64,000 bases of DNA, taken from Gottfriedia endophytica. Lineage in GTDB: Bacteria; Bacillota; Bacilli; Bacillales; Bacillaceae_G. Within the stretch, counting starts at the first letter, position 1, and every line of letters begins with the position of its first letter. The position numbers and the translations under genes are program-made. Under the pieces are notes generated by a model. It was not told where the DNA came from. It did not search any database and worked only from the letters and a program-made list of their open reading frames with translations. The DNA lies in assembly GCF_017814275.1 (NCBI RefSeq), contig NZ_JAGIYQ010000001.1, forward strand, positions 95,515 through 159,514. Reading direction: 5' to 3'. Shown here one piece after another: positions 9,666-17,815 of this stretch.

Positions 9666-10204
9666 TGATTTGCCTTTACCCTTTCACAATCTACTATGTT
9701 TTTAAGTCATTTCAATTTTATCAGATTCTTTTGATTTTCACATCATCTTCCAAAGCTGCATAGATCAAGTTGATCATACATAAAAAGAAAATAAACAGAT
9801 CCAATAAGATTATTGCCTCTGTTTTTAATCAATATCCACCTATCACATATTAATAAACTTTTACTAATAATTATATCAGATACTCACTTTACCACTATTT
9901 ACGATACGGTTCTCCATTATGCATCGAAATATGATTTATGTAGTTATTTCTTGGTGATTAGTAAAAGAACTAATAAACACTGAGAATACCCCGTTTTTTT
10001 GTATTTAGTACTAATGTACAAGATATATTTTTTTCATTACATACTATTGAATGTAGAGGTTTTTAATCTCTTAATTTTTGTGAAGAAAAATAGATTGTAC
10101 AGCCTCTTAATCATTTTTTCTTAAGGTACTAGGATTATCTTACACATTTTACCTAAGAAGTGCCTTAAACAAACAATAAGGATAATTAGAAGGGAGGTAA
10201 AAAT
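9666..10204. other. 539-nt intergenic region with one orphan hairpin
   Basis: This AT-rich divergent spacer lies between the AraC gene and the Sm-like pair. The only structure seen is a nested inverted repeat at 9793-9826 (AAACAGA/TCTGTTT outside, AATAA/TTATT inside) followed by T residues. It looks like a terminator but has no gene before it on that strand. No open reading frame with a convincing ribosome site was found. Confidence 0.4.
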
Positions 10205-10453
10205 ATGACTAAAAAGCTAGACGTTGAAAAAGCGTTATATATTGCTTATAAAACTGGACAGCAGGTTGATATTAATCTCAGAAGTGGTGCTACATTAGAA
10301 GGGGCAATTGTAGAAGCACTATGGGAGACTTCTTTTCGTGCTTGGTTAGAACCAAATGAACCTGTTGAAGTGGGAGAAGATATTGACAAAGCTATTGTAG
10401 CTATACATGCTGTTAAGTCTGTAGATTTTCGAACAGATGTCAGTTCTTCTTAA
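10205..10453 (+). CDS. Small Sm-like (SH3-barrel) protein, copy 1
   Basis: An 82-residue protein with a GGGAGG ribosome site 7 nt before ATG. After an N-terminal helix (VEKALYIAYKTG) the pattern GQQVDINLRSGATLEGAI...ETSFRAWLE...IVAIHAVKSVDF resembles an Sm/Hfq-type strand order: a short helix, then strand, Gly, Leu-x-Gly-x-Ile, a variable loop and the final I-xx-V strand. It is 37 nt upstream of a related gene, so the two are probably one operon. I do not recognise a named family. An RNA-binding or ring-forming role is an inference from this pattern only. Confidence 0.7.
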   Translation: MTKKLDVEKALYIAYKTGQQVDINLRSGATLEGAIVEALWETSFRAWLEPNEPVEVGEDIDKAIVAIHAVKSVDFRTDVSSS

Positions 10454-10490
10454 ATACTATTAATTATATTTAGGAAAGGAGGTATATAAC

Positions 10491-10724
10491 TTGAGTAAAG
10501 ATAAAAAATTAAAAGGAATAAGAAAAGCTTTAGAATATGCTGAAGTAACTGGGCAATCAGTTAATGTATTTTTAAATAGAGGTCCTGACGGAGAAAAAAT
10601 CGAAGGTGTTATTAAAGAAGTAGGAGAAACAAAATTTCGGATTCAATTGTTACTTGACACAAATAAATTAGATGATTATGAAACAATTCATATCTCAAAT
10701 GTAGAATATATCGAATATTCTTAA
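10491..10724 (+). CDS. Small Sm-like (SH3-barrel) protein, copy 2
   Basis: A 77-residue paralogue of the preceding gene, starting at TTG behind AAAGGAGG. Shared pattern: helix (IRKALEYAEVTG), then GQSVNVFLNRG...IEGVIKEVGETKFRIQLL...IHISNVEYIEY. The equivalents in copy 1 are GQQVDINLRSG, LEGAIVEALWETSFRAWL and AIHAVKSVDF. Identity is low apart from these positions, so the duplication is old. The loop after the second Gly is longer here (GPDGEK). The biochemical role is unknown. Confidence 0.65.
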   Translation: MSKDKKLKGIRKALEYAEVTGQSVNVFLNRGPDGEKIEGVIKEVGETKFRIQLLLDTNKLDDYETIHISNVEYIEYS

Positions 10725-10886
10725 AGATTTTATTGAAAAGTTCAACTTTCACATCCTGGATTATTCTTTCTAAAAAAGACGTATTTTTCTGCTTTTTGTT
10801 TAGATAGAATTTAAATAAACTGTTATTCTGAGAGCTCCACATATATTTAGAAAACTAGTTTAACCAAACCACAGCTTCAAAACCTT

Positions 10887-10951
10887 AGATCAAAAAATAG
10901 CTTTATAAAGGTAAAAGGTGCAATCTCGGGGGTTTGAGAGTGCACCTTTTT
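10887..10951 (+). pseudogene. Relic of a glutamate-symporter gene 3' end plus its terminator
   Basis: Twenty-one nt at 10887-10907 are identical to 20070-20090, which encode the last residues (QKIAL, stop) of the symporter gene. In both places a hairpin reading AAAAGGTGCA...TGCACCTTTTT follows. The upstream coding region is missing here. It probably still works as a terminator for the Sm-like pair. Confidence 0.65.
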
Positions 10952-11127
10952 CAGCTTATCGAAATAAGATTTAAAAATTAGGAGAAATTCCATGAACACA
11001 AAATATGGAAAGCTTTTTCTAAAATTGATTAAATAATATCCTCGATAAACGAATCATACGCTTCAATCACTGATATAATATACCATACACTGATAATTAA
11101 CCATTGTGGAACAAGGAGGATAATTAA

Positions 11128-11652
11128 TTGAAAAAGAATCCCATACAAGATATGTATGATTACAATGTTTGGGCAAACAAAGAAATGATTAATCGTCTAA
11201 AAGAACTTCCAAAGGACATTTATCATAGTGACATACAAAGTGGCTATTCTTCCATTTCACAATTGTTAACCCATATTTATCTCGTTGAGCAAGCATGGTT
11301 TGATATTATCTCCGGTCAAACTATGAATGAAGCCATGGCATTGGCAAGTAAATTACAAAAACAGATCGAATCAAAAGAGATTGTAGAAATGGAAACCCTC
11401 TATGATGACTTATCCCTCAAAAACAAATCACTTCTATTCAATCAAGTAAATATGGATCAGGTCATTGTAGTTAATAATCCTTATGTTGGATTATTGGAAA
11501 CGTCTATTTCTGAATCAGTTCTCCACGTTGTTACTCATGGAAATTACCACCGTGGTAATATCGCAACAATGCTAAGACAACTGGGATACTCATCGGTGAT
11601 GCAAGATTATGGGCTCTATCTATATAAAAGAGAAAATGCTAAGGCAGAATAA
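11128..11652 (+). CDS. DinB family protein
   Basis: A 174-residue four-helix-bundle protein of the DinB/YfiT superfamily. It begins with the typical YDYNVWANKEMINRLKELP. The three metal-ligand histidines are present: one in LLTHIYLVEQAWF (about 48) and two in HVVTHGNYHRGNIATMLRQLG (about 135 and 139). The family contains metal-dependent thiol transferases and damage-inducible proteins; the substrate cannot be told. The start is TTG with AAGGAGGA 7 nt upstream. The gene is monocistronic or followed by a short ORF at 11674. Confidence 0.85.
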   Translation: MKKNPIQDMYDYNVWANKEMINRLKELPKDIYHSDIQSGYSSISQLLTHIYLVEQAWFDIISGQTMNEAMALASKLQKQIESKEIVEMETLYDDLSLKNKSLLFNQVNMDQVIVVNNPYVGLLETSISESVLHVVTHGNYHRGNIATMLRQLGYSSVMQDYGLYLYKRENAKAE

Positions 11653-11673
11653 GATTATTAAGGGGCTTATCAT

Positions 11674-11817
11674 TTGCAGATAAATAATACAACTCAAAAC
11701 AAAGATAATTTGCGAGGAACGCCTCCCAACACAACTGCAAAAGGCCAAGGCGGAATAAGAAATAATGTTTTTCTTAACCTTAGTAACAGATCTATTGCAT
11801 TTAACAATACAATTTAG
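11674..11817 (+). CDS. Possible 47-residue Asn/Gly-rich small protein
   Basis: A TTG start follows AAGGGG by about 9 nt. The 47-codon frame encodes a polar N-terminus with GTPPNTTAKGQGGIRNN and ends at TAG, shortly before a terminator. The composition is reminiscent of small spore proteins, but no known family was recognised. It could be chance. Confidence 0.35.
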   Translation: MQINNTTQNKDNLRGTPPNTTAKGQGGIRNNVFLNLSNRSIAFNNTI

Positions 11818-11835
11818 GTTGATACTATTTATAGT

Positions 11836-11885
11836 GAAGTCAGTCCCTCACTGTTTTATCGGGGTGAGAGACTGGCTTATTATTT
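11836..11885 (+). terminator. Hairpin terminator
   Basis: GTCAGTCCCTCAC (11839-11851) pairs with GTGAGAGACTGGC (11864-11876) with one mismatch, followed by TTATTATTTCTT. It closes the DinB transcription unit. Confidence 0.6.
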
Positions 11886-11994
11886 CTTAATTAGGCCATA
11901 ATTTATTCATACTAGTTAAGGAATCGTACACAATTTAATCTAGATTTTCACATCAAATAAACTTTTCAAAACATCATTTACTTATGATACATAC

Positions 11995-13509
11995 CTAAAC
12001 GGTTTCTACTGTTGCTGCAAGCATTGTTCCGCTTTTAGCATAATTCGTATGCCAAGAAAAAGCTTTTTCTAAAACATGAGGAGTTTGACCACCTCCTGCT
12101 AGTGCTTCTTGGAAATAAGCTCGTAGCTGATCACGATACATTGGATGTGCGCAATTCTCAATAATCAGTTCCACTCTTTCCCTTGGCGCTAGTCCTCTTA
12201 AGTCAGCATAACCCTGTTCAGTAACGATAACATCTACATCGTGCTCGGTATGGTCTACATGAGAGACGAAAGGAACGATGCTTGAAATGTTACCACCTTT
12301 GGCAATGGATTTAGTAACAAAGATAGCTAGGCGTGCATTTCTGGCAAAATCGCCAGAACCTCCAATACCGTTCATCATTTTTGTACCTAAAACATGAGTA
12401 GAATTGACATTTCCGTATAGATCTAATTCTAAAGCAGTATTAATCGAGATTAAACCAAGGCGTCGAATGATTTCAGGATGATTGGAAATCTCTTGCGGGC
12501 GCATTATTATTTTGTTGCGATATGTTTCAAAGTTTGAAAATACCTGTTGCATTTTCTTTTCGGAAAGCGTGATGGAGCAACAGGAAGCAAAACTTACTTT
12601 CCCAGCATCCATAAGATCAAATACCGCATCCTGTAATACCTCGGAATAAACTTCTAAATCTTGAAACTCCGAATCTAACAATCCATGTAGCACTGCATTT
12701 GCCACTGAACCAATTCCCGATTGTAATGGGGCTAAACTTTTCGTTAATCGGCCTATTTTTACTTCTTTTCGAAGGAACTCTATTAAATGTTGTGCCATTG
12801 TAACTGTTTCTTCATCTGGAGGAACAATCGTCGATGGCGAATCAAGCTGATTCGTAAACACAATACCCTTTACTTTTTCAACATCAATCGGAATGCCTAC
12901 CGTTCCAATTCGATCATTCGGTTTAACGAGCGGAATTGGAAGCCTTGATCCTTGTTTCCCAGGTTCATATAAATCATGCAGCCCTTCTAGTTGTGTAGAT
13001 TGTGCCATATTAATTTCAATAATAATGGACTTTGCATTGAGGGCAAACGCTAAAGAATTTCCAATTGAAGTAGTTGGAATAATCATTCCGTCCTTAGTTA
13101 TTGAAATCGCTTCCAAAATAGTGACATCAATATCCATAACGTCAGCACGGAGTAGCTCTGCTGTATGAGACAAGTGCTGATCTACGAATAAAAAGTCTCC
13201 ATTATTAATTCCTTTTCGCATGGTTGCATCGGCTTGAAACGGCAATCTTTTTCCTAAAATTCCTGCTTCAGCAAATAATTTATCCACATCCGAACCTAAG
13301 GAAGCTCCAGTATAGACATTTACTTTAAAAGACTTATCATATTTAACTCGGTTTACTAGCGCAAATGGTACCGCTTTCACATCACCTGCACGAGTAAAAC
13401 CACTTAAGCCTAAAGTCATTCCACTTTCAATCCAGGAAGCCGCTTCTTCAGGTGTAACTACCCGTTCCTTTAAACGATGGTCCCTGATTCGCTCTAAATT
13501 AATCTCCAT
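11995..13509 (-). CDS. Acetyl-CoA hydrolase / succinyl-CoA:acetate CoA-transferase family
   Basis: A 504-residue class I CoA-transferase of the Cat1/AarC/Ach1 group, which moves CoA between short-chain acids such as acetate and succinate. The catalytic glutamate is E290 in YSEVLQD. Glycine-rich and CoA-binding segments are present (SGIGSVANAVLHGL, GIGGSGDFARNA, VTEQGYADLRGLAPRER). The length is normal. It lies downstream of a LytTR-type regulator on the same strand (127 nt gap), which suggests that regulator controls acetate or succinate metabolism here. Which acid pair is used cannot be decided from sequence. Confidence 0.93.
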   Translation of the reverse strand: MEINLERIRDHRLKERVVTPEEAASWIESGMTLGLSGFTRAGDVKAVPFALVNRVKYDKSFKVNVYTGASLGSDVDKLFAEAGILGKRLPFQADATMRKGINNGDFLFVDQHLSHTAELLRADVMDIDVTILEAISITKDGMIIPTTSIGNSLAFALNAKSIIIEINMAQSTQLEGLHDLYEPGKQGSRLPIPLVKPNDRIGTVGIPIDVEKVKGIVFTNQLDSPSTIVPPDEETVTMAQHLIEFLRKEVKIGRLTKSLAPLQSGIGSVANAVLHGLLDSEFQDLEVYSEVLQDAVFDLMDAGKVSFASCCSITLSEKKMQQVFSNFETYRNKIIMRPQEISNHPEIIRRLGLISINTALELDLYGNVNSTHVLGTKMMNGIGGSGDFARNARLAIFVTKSIAKGGNISSIVPFVSHVDHTEHDVDVIVTEQGYADLRGLAPRERVELIIENCAHPMYRDQLRAYFQEALAGGGQTPHVLEKAFSWHTNYAKSGTMLAATVETV

Positions 13510-13590
13510 AATTAATCCCTCTCTTAATGAATAGTTATCATTATTTTACACATTAACACCATCAAGATAAGAATTTTAGTGCACAATACC

Positions 13591-13637
13591 GAAAATTCAG
13601 ATAAAATAGCAAATTTAGGTTCCAAAGCAGAAAATTC
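13591..13637. promoter_or_regulatory. GAAAATTC direct repeat before the CoA-transferase
   Basis: Two copies of GAAAATTC at 13591-13598 and 13630-13637, each preceded by a similar CAA-rich half, lie in the gap between the LytTR gene and its likely target. LytTR proteins bind imperfect direct repeats, so this is a candidate operator. The 39-nt spacing is longer than usual, so confidence is low. Confidence 0.25.
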
Positions 13638-14281
13638 TAAAATCCTAGAAGCTTCCGAAAATAACTAGCGTATGATTGACTAACTGGTACCCTCTCACCA
13701 TTATCCATCGAAAGCAAAAAGGTAGAATGGGTATCAGGATAAATCGCTTTAATATGATTAACATTTACAATAAATGAACGGTGGCATCTAATAAATGAAT
13801 CTTTCGGAAGCAAGTATTCGAATTCTTGCAGAGAGTATTTATGTGTTCCTGATAACTCTTCTGAATTAACATACGTCTTTTTATCTTTAGCCTCTAAATA
13901 AACGACCTTTGAAAAAGGAATCGGAATCCAGCCGTCCGTTGTTTTTAAGGTAACGACCGATTTTCCATCCGTTAATGCTGGATAAATTGCTGTCACGCAC
14001 CCCTCAAGCTTTCCATTATTTAAAAATGGTACTGCCATACCATGATAAGGAATTCCGAAAACATTCCGATCAATAAACTCAGAGACCTTTTGCTTCGTCA
14101 CTATTGCTTTATGGGCAATCGTCCCTTCCTTTATAGGGTCCCCGGCTCCTATTTTTAAATCAATTCGTTTACTTGGCCGATAGTAGATATATTCTTTTGT
14201 ATTCGAAACAGCAATTGAAATTTCATCTGAAAATAGTTCACCAATGACATCTAGTAGTAAGCCTAAGGTTATATCTTCCAT
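13637..14281 (-). CDS. LytTR-domain transcription regulator with N-terminal sensor domain
   Basis: A 214-residue protein without a response-regulator receiver domain. Residues about 1-105 look like a GAF/PAS-type sensor (GIPYHGMAVPFLNNGKLEGCVTAIYP). Residues about 110-212 form a LytTR DNA-binding domain (VVYLEAKDKKTYV, the marker SFIRCHRSFIVNVNHIK, and VPVSQSYA). It lies directly upstream of the CoA-transferase gene on the same strand and probably regulates it in response to a metabolite. Pairing of such a gene with an acetyl-CoA hydrolase recurs in bacilli to my knowledge, but I could not check this. Confidence 0.88.
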   Translation of the reverse strand: MEDITLGLLLDVIGELFSDEISIAVSNTKEYIYYRPSKRIDLKIGAGDPIKEGTIAHKAIVTKQKVSEFIDRNVFGIPYHGMAVPFLNNGKLEGCVTAIYPALTDGKSVVTLKTTDGWIPIPFSKVVYLEAKDKKTYVNSEELSGTHKYSLQEFEYLLPKDSFIRCHRSFIVNVNHIKAIYPDTHSTFLLSMDNGERVPVSQSYASYFRKLLGF

Positions 14282-14386
14282 TCTATTAACACCTCATTCT
14301 ATATTATACTACTATTTTTAACACCAAACTGTATTGATTCTGATGAAAATATATTAAAGCCCCTATTGGGTTTTAACTAGCACTGC

Positions 14387-15349
14387 TTATGGGCAGAATA
14401 AGGATAATCTCTCTTGTAAACCTTCTAAGACTTCTTCTGGTACTTCCCTGACCTTGATATCCCCACCTAGGAAAAGCAGCCAATTTGTTATTTCGGTCAA
14501 TTCTTCGAGATTATTAACATTTATAAAAGTCTTTAGAATGGCTGTGGTTTGGTAAGGATTCGTATAGGAAATCGCAACTTTTAAAGGGTGGTATTTTTTG
14601 AACTGTGCAATCGCCTTTGGACCAAGTTCAAGGACAAGGTTAATTACTTCTCCCTGCTTACTTAGTTTGTCTAAAATCTTTTTCTTACTCAATCTTATTT
14701 TCGTAGGGTATGGTTTGACATTGGTAAGATTGTCGACAGGGAAAATCTGCCTCTTTTCATCCTTTAAGTCAAAGCCTTCAATCATCCACAGGCCTTTTTC
14801 CTGATAAAGGTGCAAGAGATAAATTGGATAAGACTTTATTTCCTTCTCTTCTTTGATGGTAATCAATAAATAGCTATCCAAAAGAAGGATTTGGATGAGT
14901 TTTTCTAACATAGGATGAGGTAGGTCCGACAGATCAAGTAAGTCGGGATTATAGGGGTTGGTCCCTTCAAAAAGCAAGATTTGATTTAAAAGAACAAGGT
15001 CATCTTGCTGGTTTTCTGAGATGAGGCCTAGTAATTTTTCTGCTAAAGACTGACGACTCTTTAGATAAGGGAGTTGTTTATTTCTTGTGGCCATAAAGGC
15101 AATAAAAAGAGCTTTAATCTCATTATCGGTAAAGCGAACAGTGGGCAGGACAGAGTTGTTCATAACAAAATAACCCCCATCCCTTCCAACTTCAGCGACA
15201 AGTGGCATCCCCATAGCTTCAATTTCTCTGATATCTCTAATAGCTGTCGAACGAGAGATATTAAATTCTTGCATGATTTCAGAAATTGTAAAGTGGGCGC
15301 GATTGTTAATATACCGCATGATGATATTTATCCGTTCAACTTTTTTCAT
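14387..15349 (-). CDS. YafY-type HTH/WYL transcription regulator
   Basis: A 320-residue regulator. The N-terminus is an HTH_11/DeoR-like domain (about 1-60, with HFTISEIMQEFNISRSTAIRDIREIEAMG). The middle and C-terminus form a WYL-type ligand domain (IKSYPIYLLHLYQEKGLWMIEGFDL, where LW replaces part of the WYL motif), plus a C-terminal dimer part. It is divergent from the two-gene operon at 15460, its probable target. WYL proteins often sense nucleotides or small ligands. Confidence 0.88.
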   Translation of the reverse strand: MKKVERINIIMRYINNRAHFTISEIMQEFNISRSTAIRDIREIEAMGMPLVAEVGRDGGYFVMNNSVLPTVRFTDNEIKALFIAFMATRNKQLPYLKSRQSLAEKLLGLISENQQDDLVLLNQILLFEGTNPYNPDLLDLSDLPHPMLEKLIQILLLDSYLLITIKEEKEIKSYPIYLLHLYQEKGLWMIEGFDLKDEKRQIFPVDNLTNVKPYPTKIRLSKKKILDKLSKQGEVINLVLELGPKAIAQFKKYHPLKVAISYTNPYQTTAILKTFINVNNLEELTEITNWLLFLGGDIKVREVPEEVLEGLQERLSLFCP

Positions 15350-15459
15350 CGTGGCCTCCTAAACAGTATCATTTTTTGACATGATTTAAGATTATTATAA
15401 ACTCATCAAGTGAAAAGACAAATCATTTGATTAATTTAAAAAAGAGGAAGGTTTTGAAA

Positions 15460-15939
15460 ATGGCAAATTATACCCTAGAAGAAAAAGACAGCTTTACCGT
15501 TTTAGGTATTGGCACTGAGCTTAAGAGCCATTACACAGACTATGCTGGCATAAACAAGGAAAAGGAAGACTTTTGGTTTGCCGTCAAACAAGATGGAAGG
15601 CTTGACAATTTAAAAGCCATAGCCACAAATGACTACATTTTTGCCGTGAACGAAGCGGTGAATAACAAGATGATGCATTATGCTGGTGTCATGACAGAGG
15701 AATCGATTCCAGAAGCATCCAGAGTTATTCAATTTCCTAAAGGGGAATACCTAGTTGTTAAAGGGGAAGCGAATACGGCTGATGAGTTGAGTAATAAGCT
15801 TGCTGGCATTGCCTTTGGTCAAGTCTTGCCAGAAGCAACGAATTTTGCCTATGTTGGTGCACCAAATACAACGGTTGAAATGGGGCTGCGAAACGGCTTA
15901 GTATTTGGTGAAATGTGGATTCCTGTTGTTAGAAAATAA
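15460..15939 (+). CDS. GyrI-like/AraC effector-binding domain protein
   Basis: A 159-residue free-standing effector-binding domain (YTLEEKDSFTVLGIGTEL..., EASRVIQFPKGEYLVVKGEA, NGLVFGEMWIPVVRK). Such solo domains bind small hydrophobic molecules, and some act as hydrolases. I chose the ATG at 15460, 8 nt behind AGAGGAAGG, over an in-frame upstream start at 15427 with no ribosome site. It is divergent from the YafY-type regulator and 16 nt upstream of the next gene, so the three form a regulator-target module. Confidence 0.85.
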   Translation: MANYTLEEKDSFTVLGIGTELKSHYTDYAGINKEKEDFWFAVKQDGRLDNLKAIATNDYIFAVNEAVNNKMMHYAGVMTEESIPEASRVIQFPKGEYLVVKGEANTADELSNKLAGIAFGQVLPEATNFAYVGAPNTTVEMGLRNGLVFGEMWIPVVRK

Positions 15940-15955
15940 GGAGATAAAAGGAGAG

Positions 15956-16426
15956 ATGACATTGTCTCATATCGTTGATTTTAAAAATGTGTCTACGGTT
16001 GGTTTAGAATCTTCACCTGTAACAGAAGCGCTTGCAGGGTTACGTGCTAATGAAGCCCGTTACTTTATGAACAAATACAAGCATGAATTTACAGTTGTAC
16101 CAGCTAGTGAAAGCCAGGAGACCCTTGATTATGTGAACCGAATATTGAAAGAAGAACGTGATATTGAGTTTGCGGCCAAACCTTTAGAAACGTCACGTTT
16201 TCAAGTGGAAAATATCAAATTTGCCTACGTCATTTATGAGGATGGTCTTGTAATCAACGTTATGTATACGGTTGATGACCCTAAGAAGAGAGCTGTTGGT
16301 TTTAAGCTTTCTGAGGGGATGGAGGTACCAAAGGAGTTAGAAGAGAAGTTTAAGTTTGCTAGGCAGAAATCTAAATTAGCTGGAACAATTCGAGGCTCGT
16401 ATTTTGTCATTAAAGGAGAATATTAA
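15956..16426 (+). CDS. Conserved protein of unknown function in the YafY-regulated operon
   Basis: A 156-residue soluble protein of mixed alpha/beta character (HIVDFKNVSTVGLESSPVTE..., FRIGSY-like end GTIRGSYFVIKGEY). No family or catalytic motif was recognised. The ribosome site GGAG sits only 2 nt from ATG 15956, whereas TTG 15962 is 8 nt away, so the true start may be the TTG. It is probably cotranscribed with the effector-binding protein upstream and followed by a terminator at 16577. Confidence 0.7.
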   Translation: MTLSHIVDFKNVSTVGLESSPVTEALAGLRANEARYFMNKYKHEFTVVPASESQETLDYVNRILKEERDIEFAAKPLETSRFQVENIKFAYVIYEDGLVINVMYTVDDPKKRAVGFKLSEGMEVPKELEEKFKFARQKSKLAGTIRGSYFVIKGEY

Positions 16427-16576
16427 TGTAAGTAAAAGCGTGGTGGAATTCAGCCATTTTTATTAGTCATTCTTTTTCTTCGTTTAGAGAAAATCCAGAT
16501 TAAGCAAAAAAAAATTCATTGCTAGAGCAAAGCAATCATTCATCAATAAATGTTCATCTATGCATTCAAAACACAA

Positions 16577-16620
16577 AACAGCACCTCTCCATCAAATTAG
16601 AGGGTGCTGTTACTTTTTTC
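16577..16620. terminator. Bidirectional terminator between convergent genes
   Basis: AACAGCACCTCT (16577-16588) pairs with AGAGGGTGCTGTT (16599-16611), followed by ACTTTTTTC. It ends the plus-strand pair, and the phosphatase gene converges from the other side. The 16427-16765 spacer holds nothing else recognisable. Confidence 0.75.
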
Positions 16621-16765
16621 GCAAAAACCTCATTTACTAATAATACGGTTCACCGTAACTACTCTAAAGTTTCATTATTGACTTTAATATGTTAGCTATT
16701 CCTTCATTGCGAAAGTGTTGAGAATGTCCTATTGTAAATAGTCCTGTTACTTACTGAATTATGTA

Positions 16766-17467
16766 CTATTCAACATAAAAAACTTGTGAACTCCCAACCT
16801 CCAAACAATACAATCTTCCACCATATGCACAGCCGCCATCGATTCCAATGATATTATTATCCCCAAAGTATACATCGTTACTTTCGTGCAAATGCTTTGT
16901 CGGTGTATGTCCGAATATAATGGTCTTTCCCCCTTTGTAACCCTTGTGGAACTCCTCACGAATCCAAACTAATGTATGAGATTCTGTTGACTCTAATGGT
17001 AATTCCGGATGAACTCCTGCATGAACAAGTACGTGGGTATCAGTTTCATAGTAGTATGGAAACTCTTTTAATATTTCAATATGTGTGCGGATGTCATCAT
17101 TCATTTGAATAAGCTCTGGCATTTCGTCGGTCTTATACCAATACTCAGAATCATCCTTTTCAATTTTATATCCGTAATTTTGAAGTGTTTTTATTCCGCC
17201 ATTGTAGTACCATCTTTTCAAGTTCATTTGATCACCATTAAAAGCATCTATCATCATCTTTTCGTGATTGCCGATTAAGGCAATCGCTCCCTCACCTTTC
17301 AGATGAATGACTTTATCTAAAACAGCTTTCGAATTTGGCCCCCGATCCACATAATCACCTAAAAACAGTAGCTGGTCTCGGTCTTTATCATAATGAACAA
17401 GCTCTAAAAGCCTCTCTAATTTTTCTAAATCCCCATGAATATCACTTATAGCAAGCATTCGTTTCAA
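16766..17467 (-). CDS. Metallophosphoesterase (PP1-like serine/threonine phosphatase family)
   Basis: A 233-residue calcineurin-type phosphatase with all signature blocks in order: SDIHGDLEKL (about 8-17), LFLGDYVDRGPNS (about 34-46), LIGNHEKM (about 63-70), VLVHAGVHPE (about 146) and FGHTPT (about 185). These residues bind two metal ions. Bacterial members include protein phosphatases and Ap4A hydrolases, and the substrate is not predictable. Monocistronic. An upstream ribosome site is weak. Confidence 0.9.
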   Translation of the reverse strand: MKRMLAISDIHGDLEKLERLLELVHYDKDRDQLLFLGDYVDRGPNSKAVLDKVIHLKGEGAIALIGNHEKMMIDAFNGDQMNLKRWYYNGGIKTLQNYGYKIEKDDSEYWYKTDEMPELIQMNDDIRTHIEILKEFPYYYETDTHVLVHAGVHPELPLESTESHTLVWIREEFHKGYKGGKTIIFGHTPTKHLHESNDVYFGDNNIIGIDGGCAYGGRLYCLEVGSSQVFYVE

Positions 17468-17815
17468 TCATCCCACACCCCAGTTATCTAAATAGTCTGA
17501 TTTTATTGTATTTTAAAAATGGTATTTTTTCCATAGTGCCATTGAAAGGGAAAACTCTCATGTACCCTAAAGTAACAATTCATATCCAAGATCAATTTCT
17601 TTCGTTTGCTTTATAACAATTTGTGGTAAGGTAGTCCGCGTATCTAAAAACAAAATACAATCTATGAAGTTAAAGCCACTCCCGACAAGAGAGTGACTAC
17701 TTCAATAAATTTCACCAAATAAAAGAAGCATCAAAGACATTAAATTGTTCTTTGACACTTCTATTAAATCTGACTTTGTGTAACTTATATATGATTCATA
17801 GTAACTCACATATTC
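17468..17815. other. 348-nt intergenic region
   Basis: Apart from the gltC-side terminator at 17721-17762 nothing was recognised. A short CACTC/GAGTG hairpin near 17688 has no T tract. Confidence 0.4.
17721..17762 (-). terminator. Terminator of the GltC-like gene
   Basis: On the minus strand AGAAGTGTCAAAGA pairs with TCTTTGATGCTTCT (one mismatch) followed by TTTATTT, about 55 nt after the LysR gene stop. Confidence 0.7.

Noticed and set aside
9793-9826. Orphan terminator-like hairpin as a small RNA gene
   Set aside because: No promoter or conserved sequence was found before it, so a small RNA cannot be claimed.
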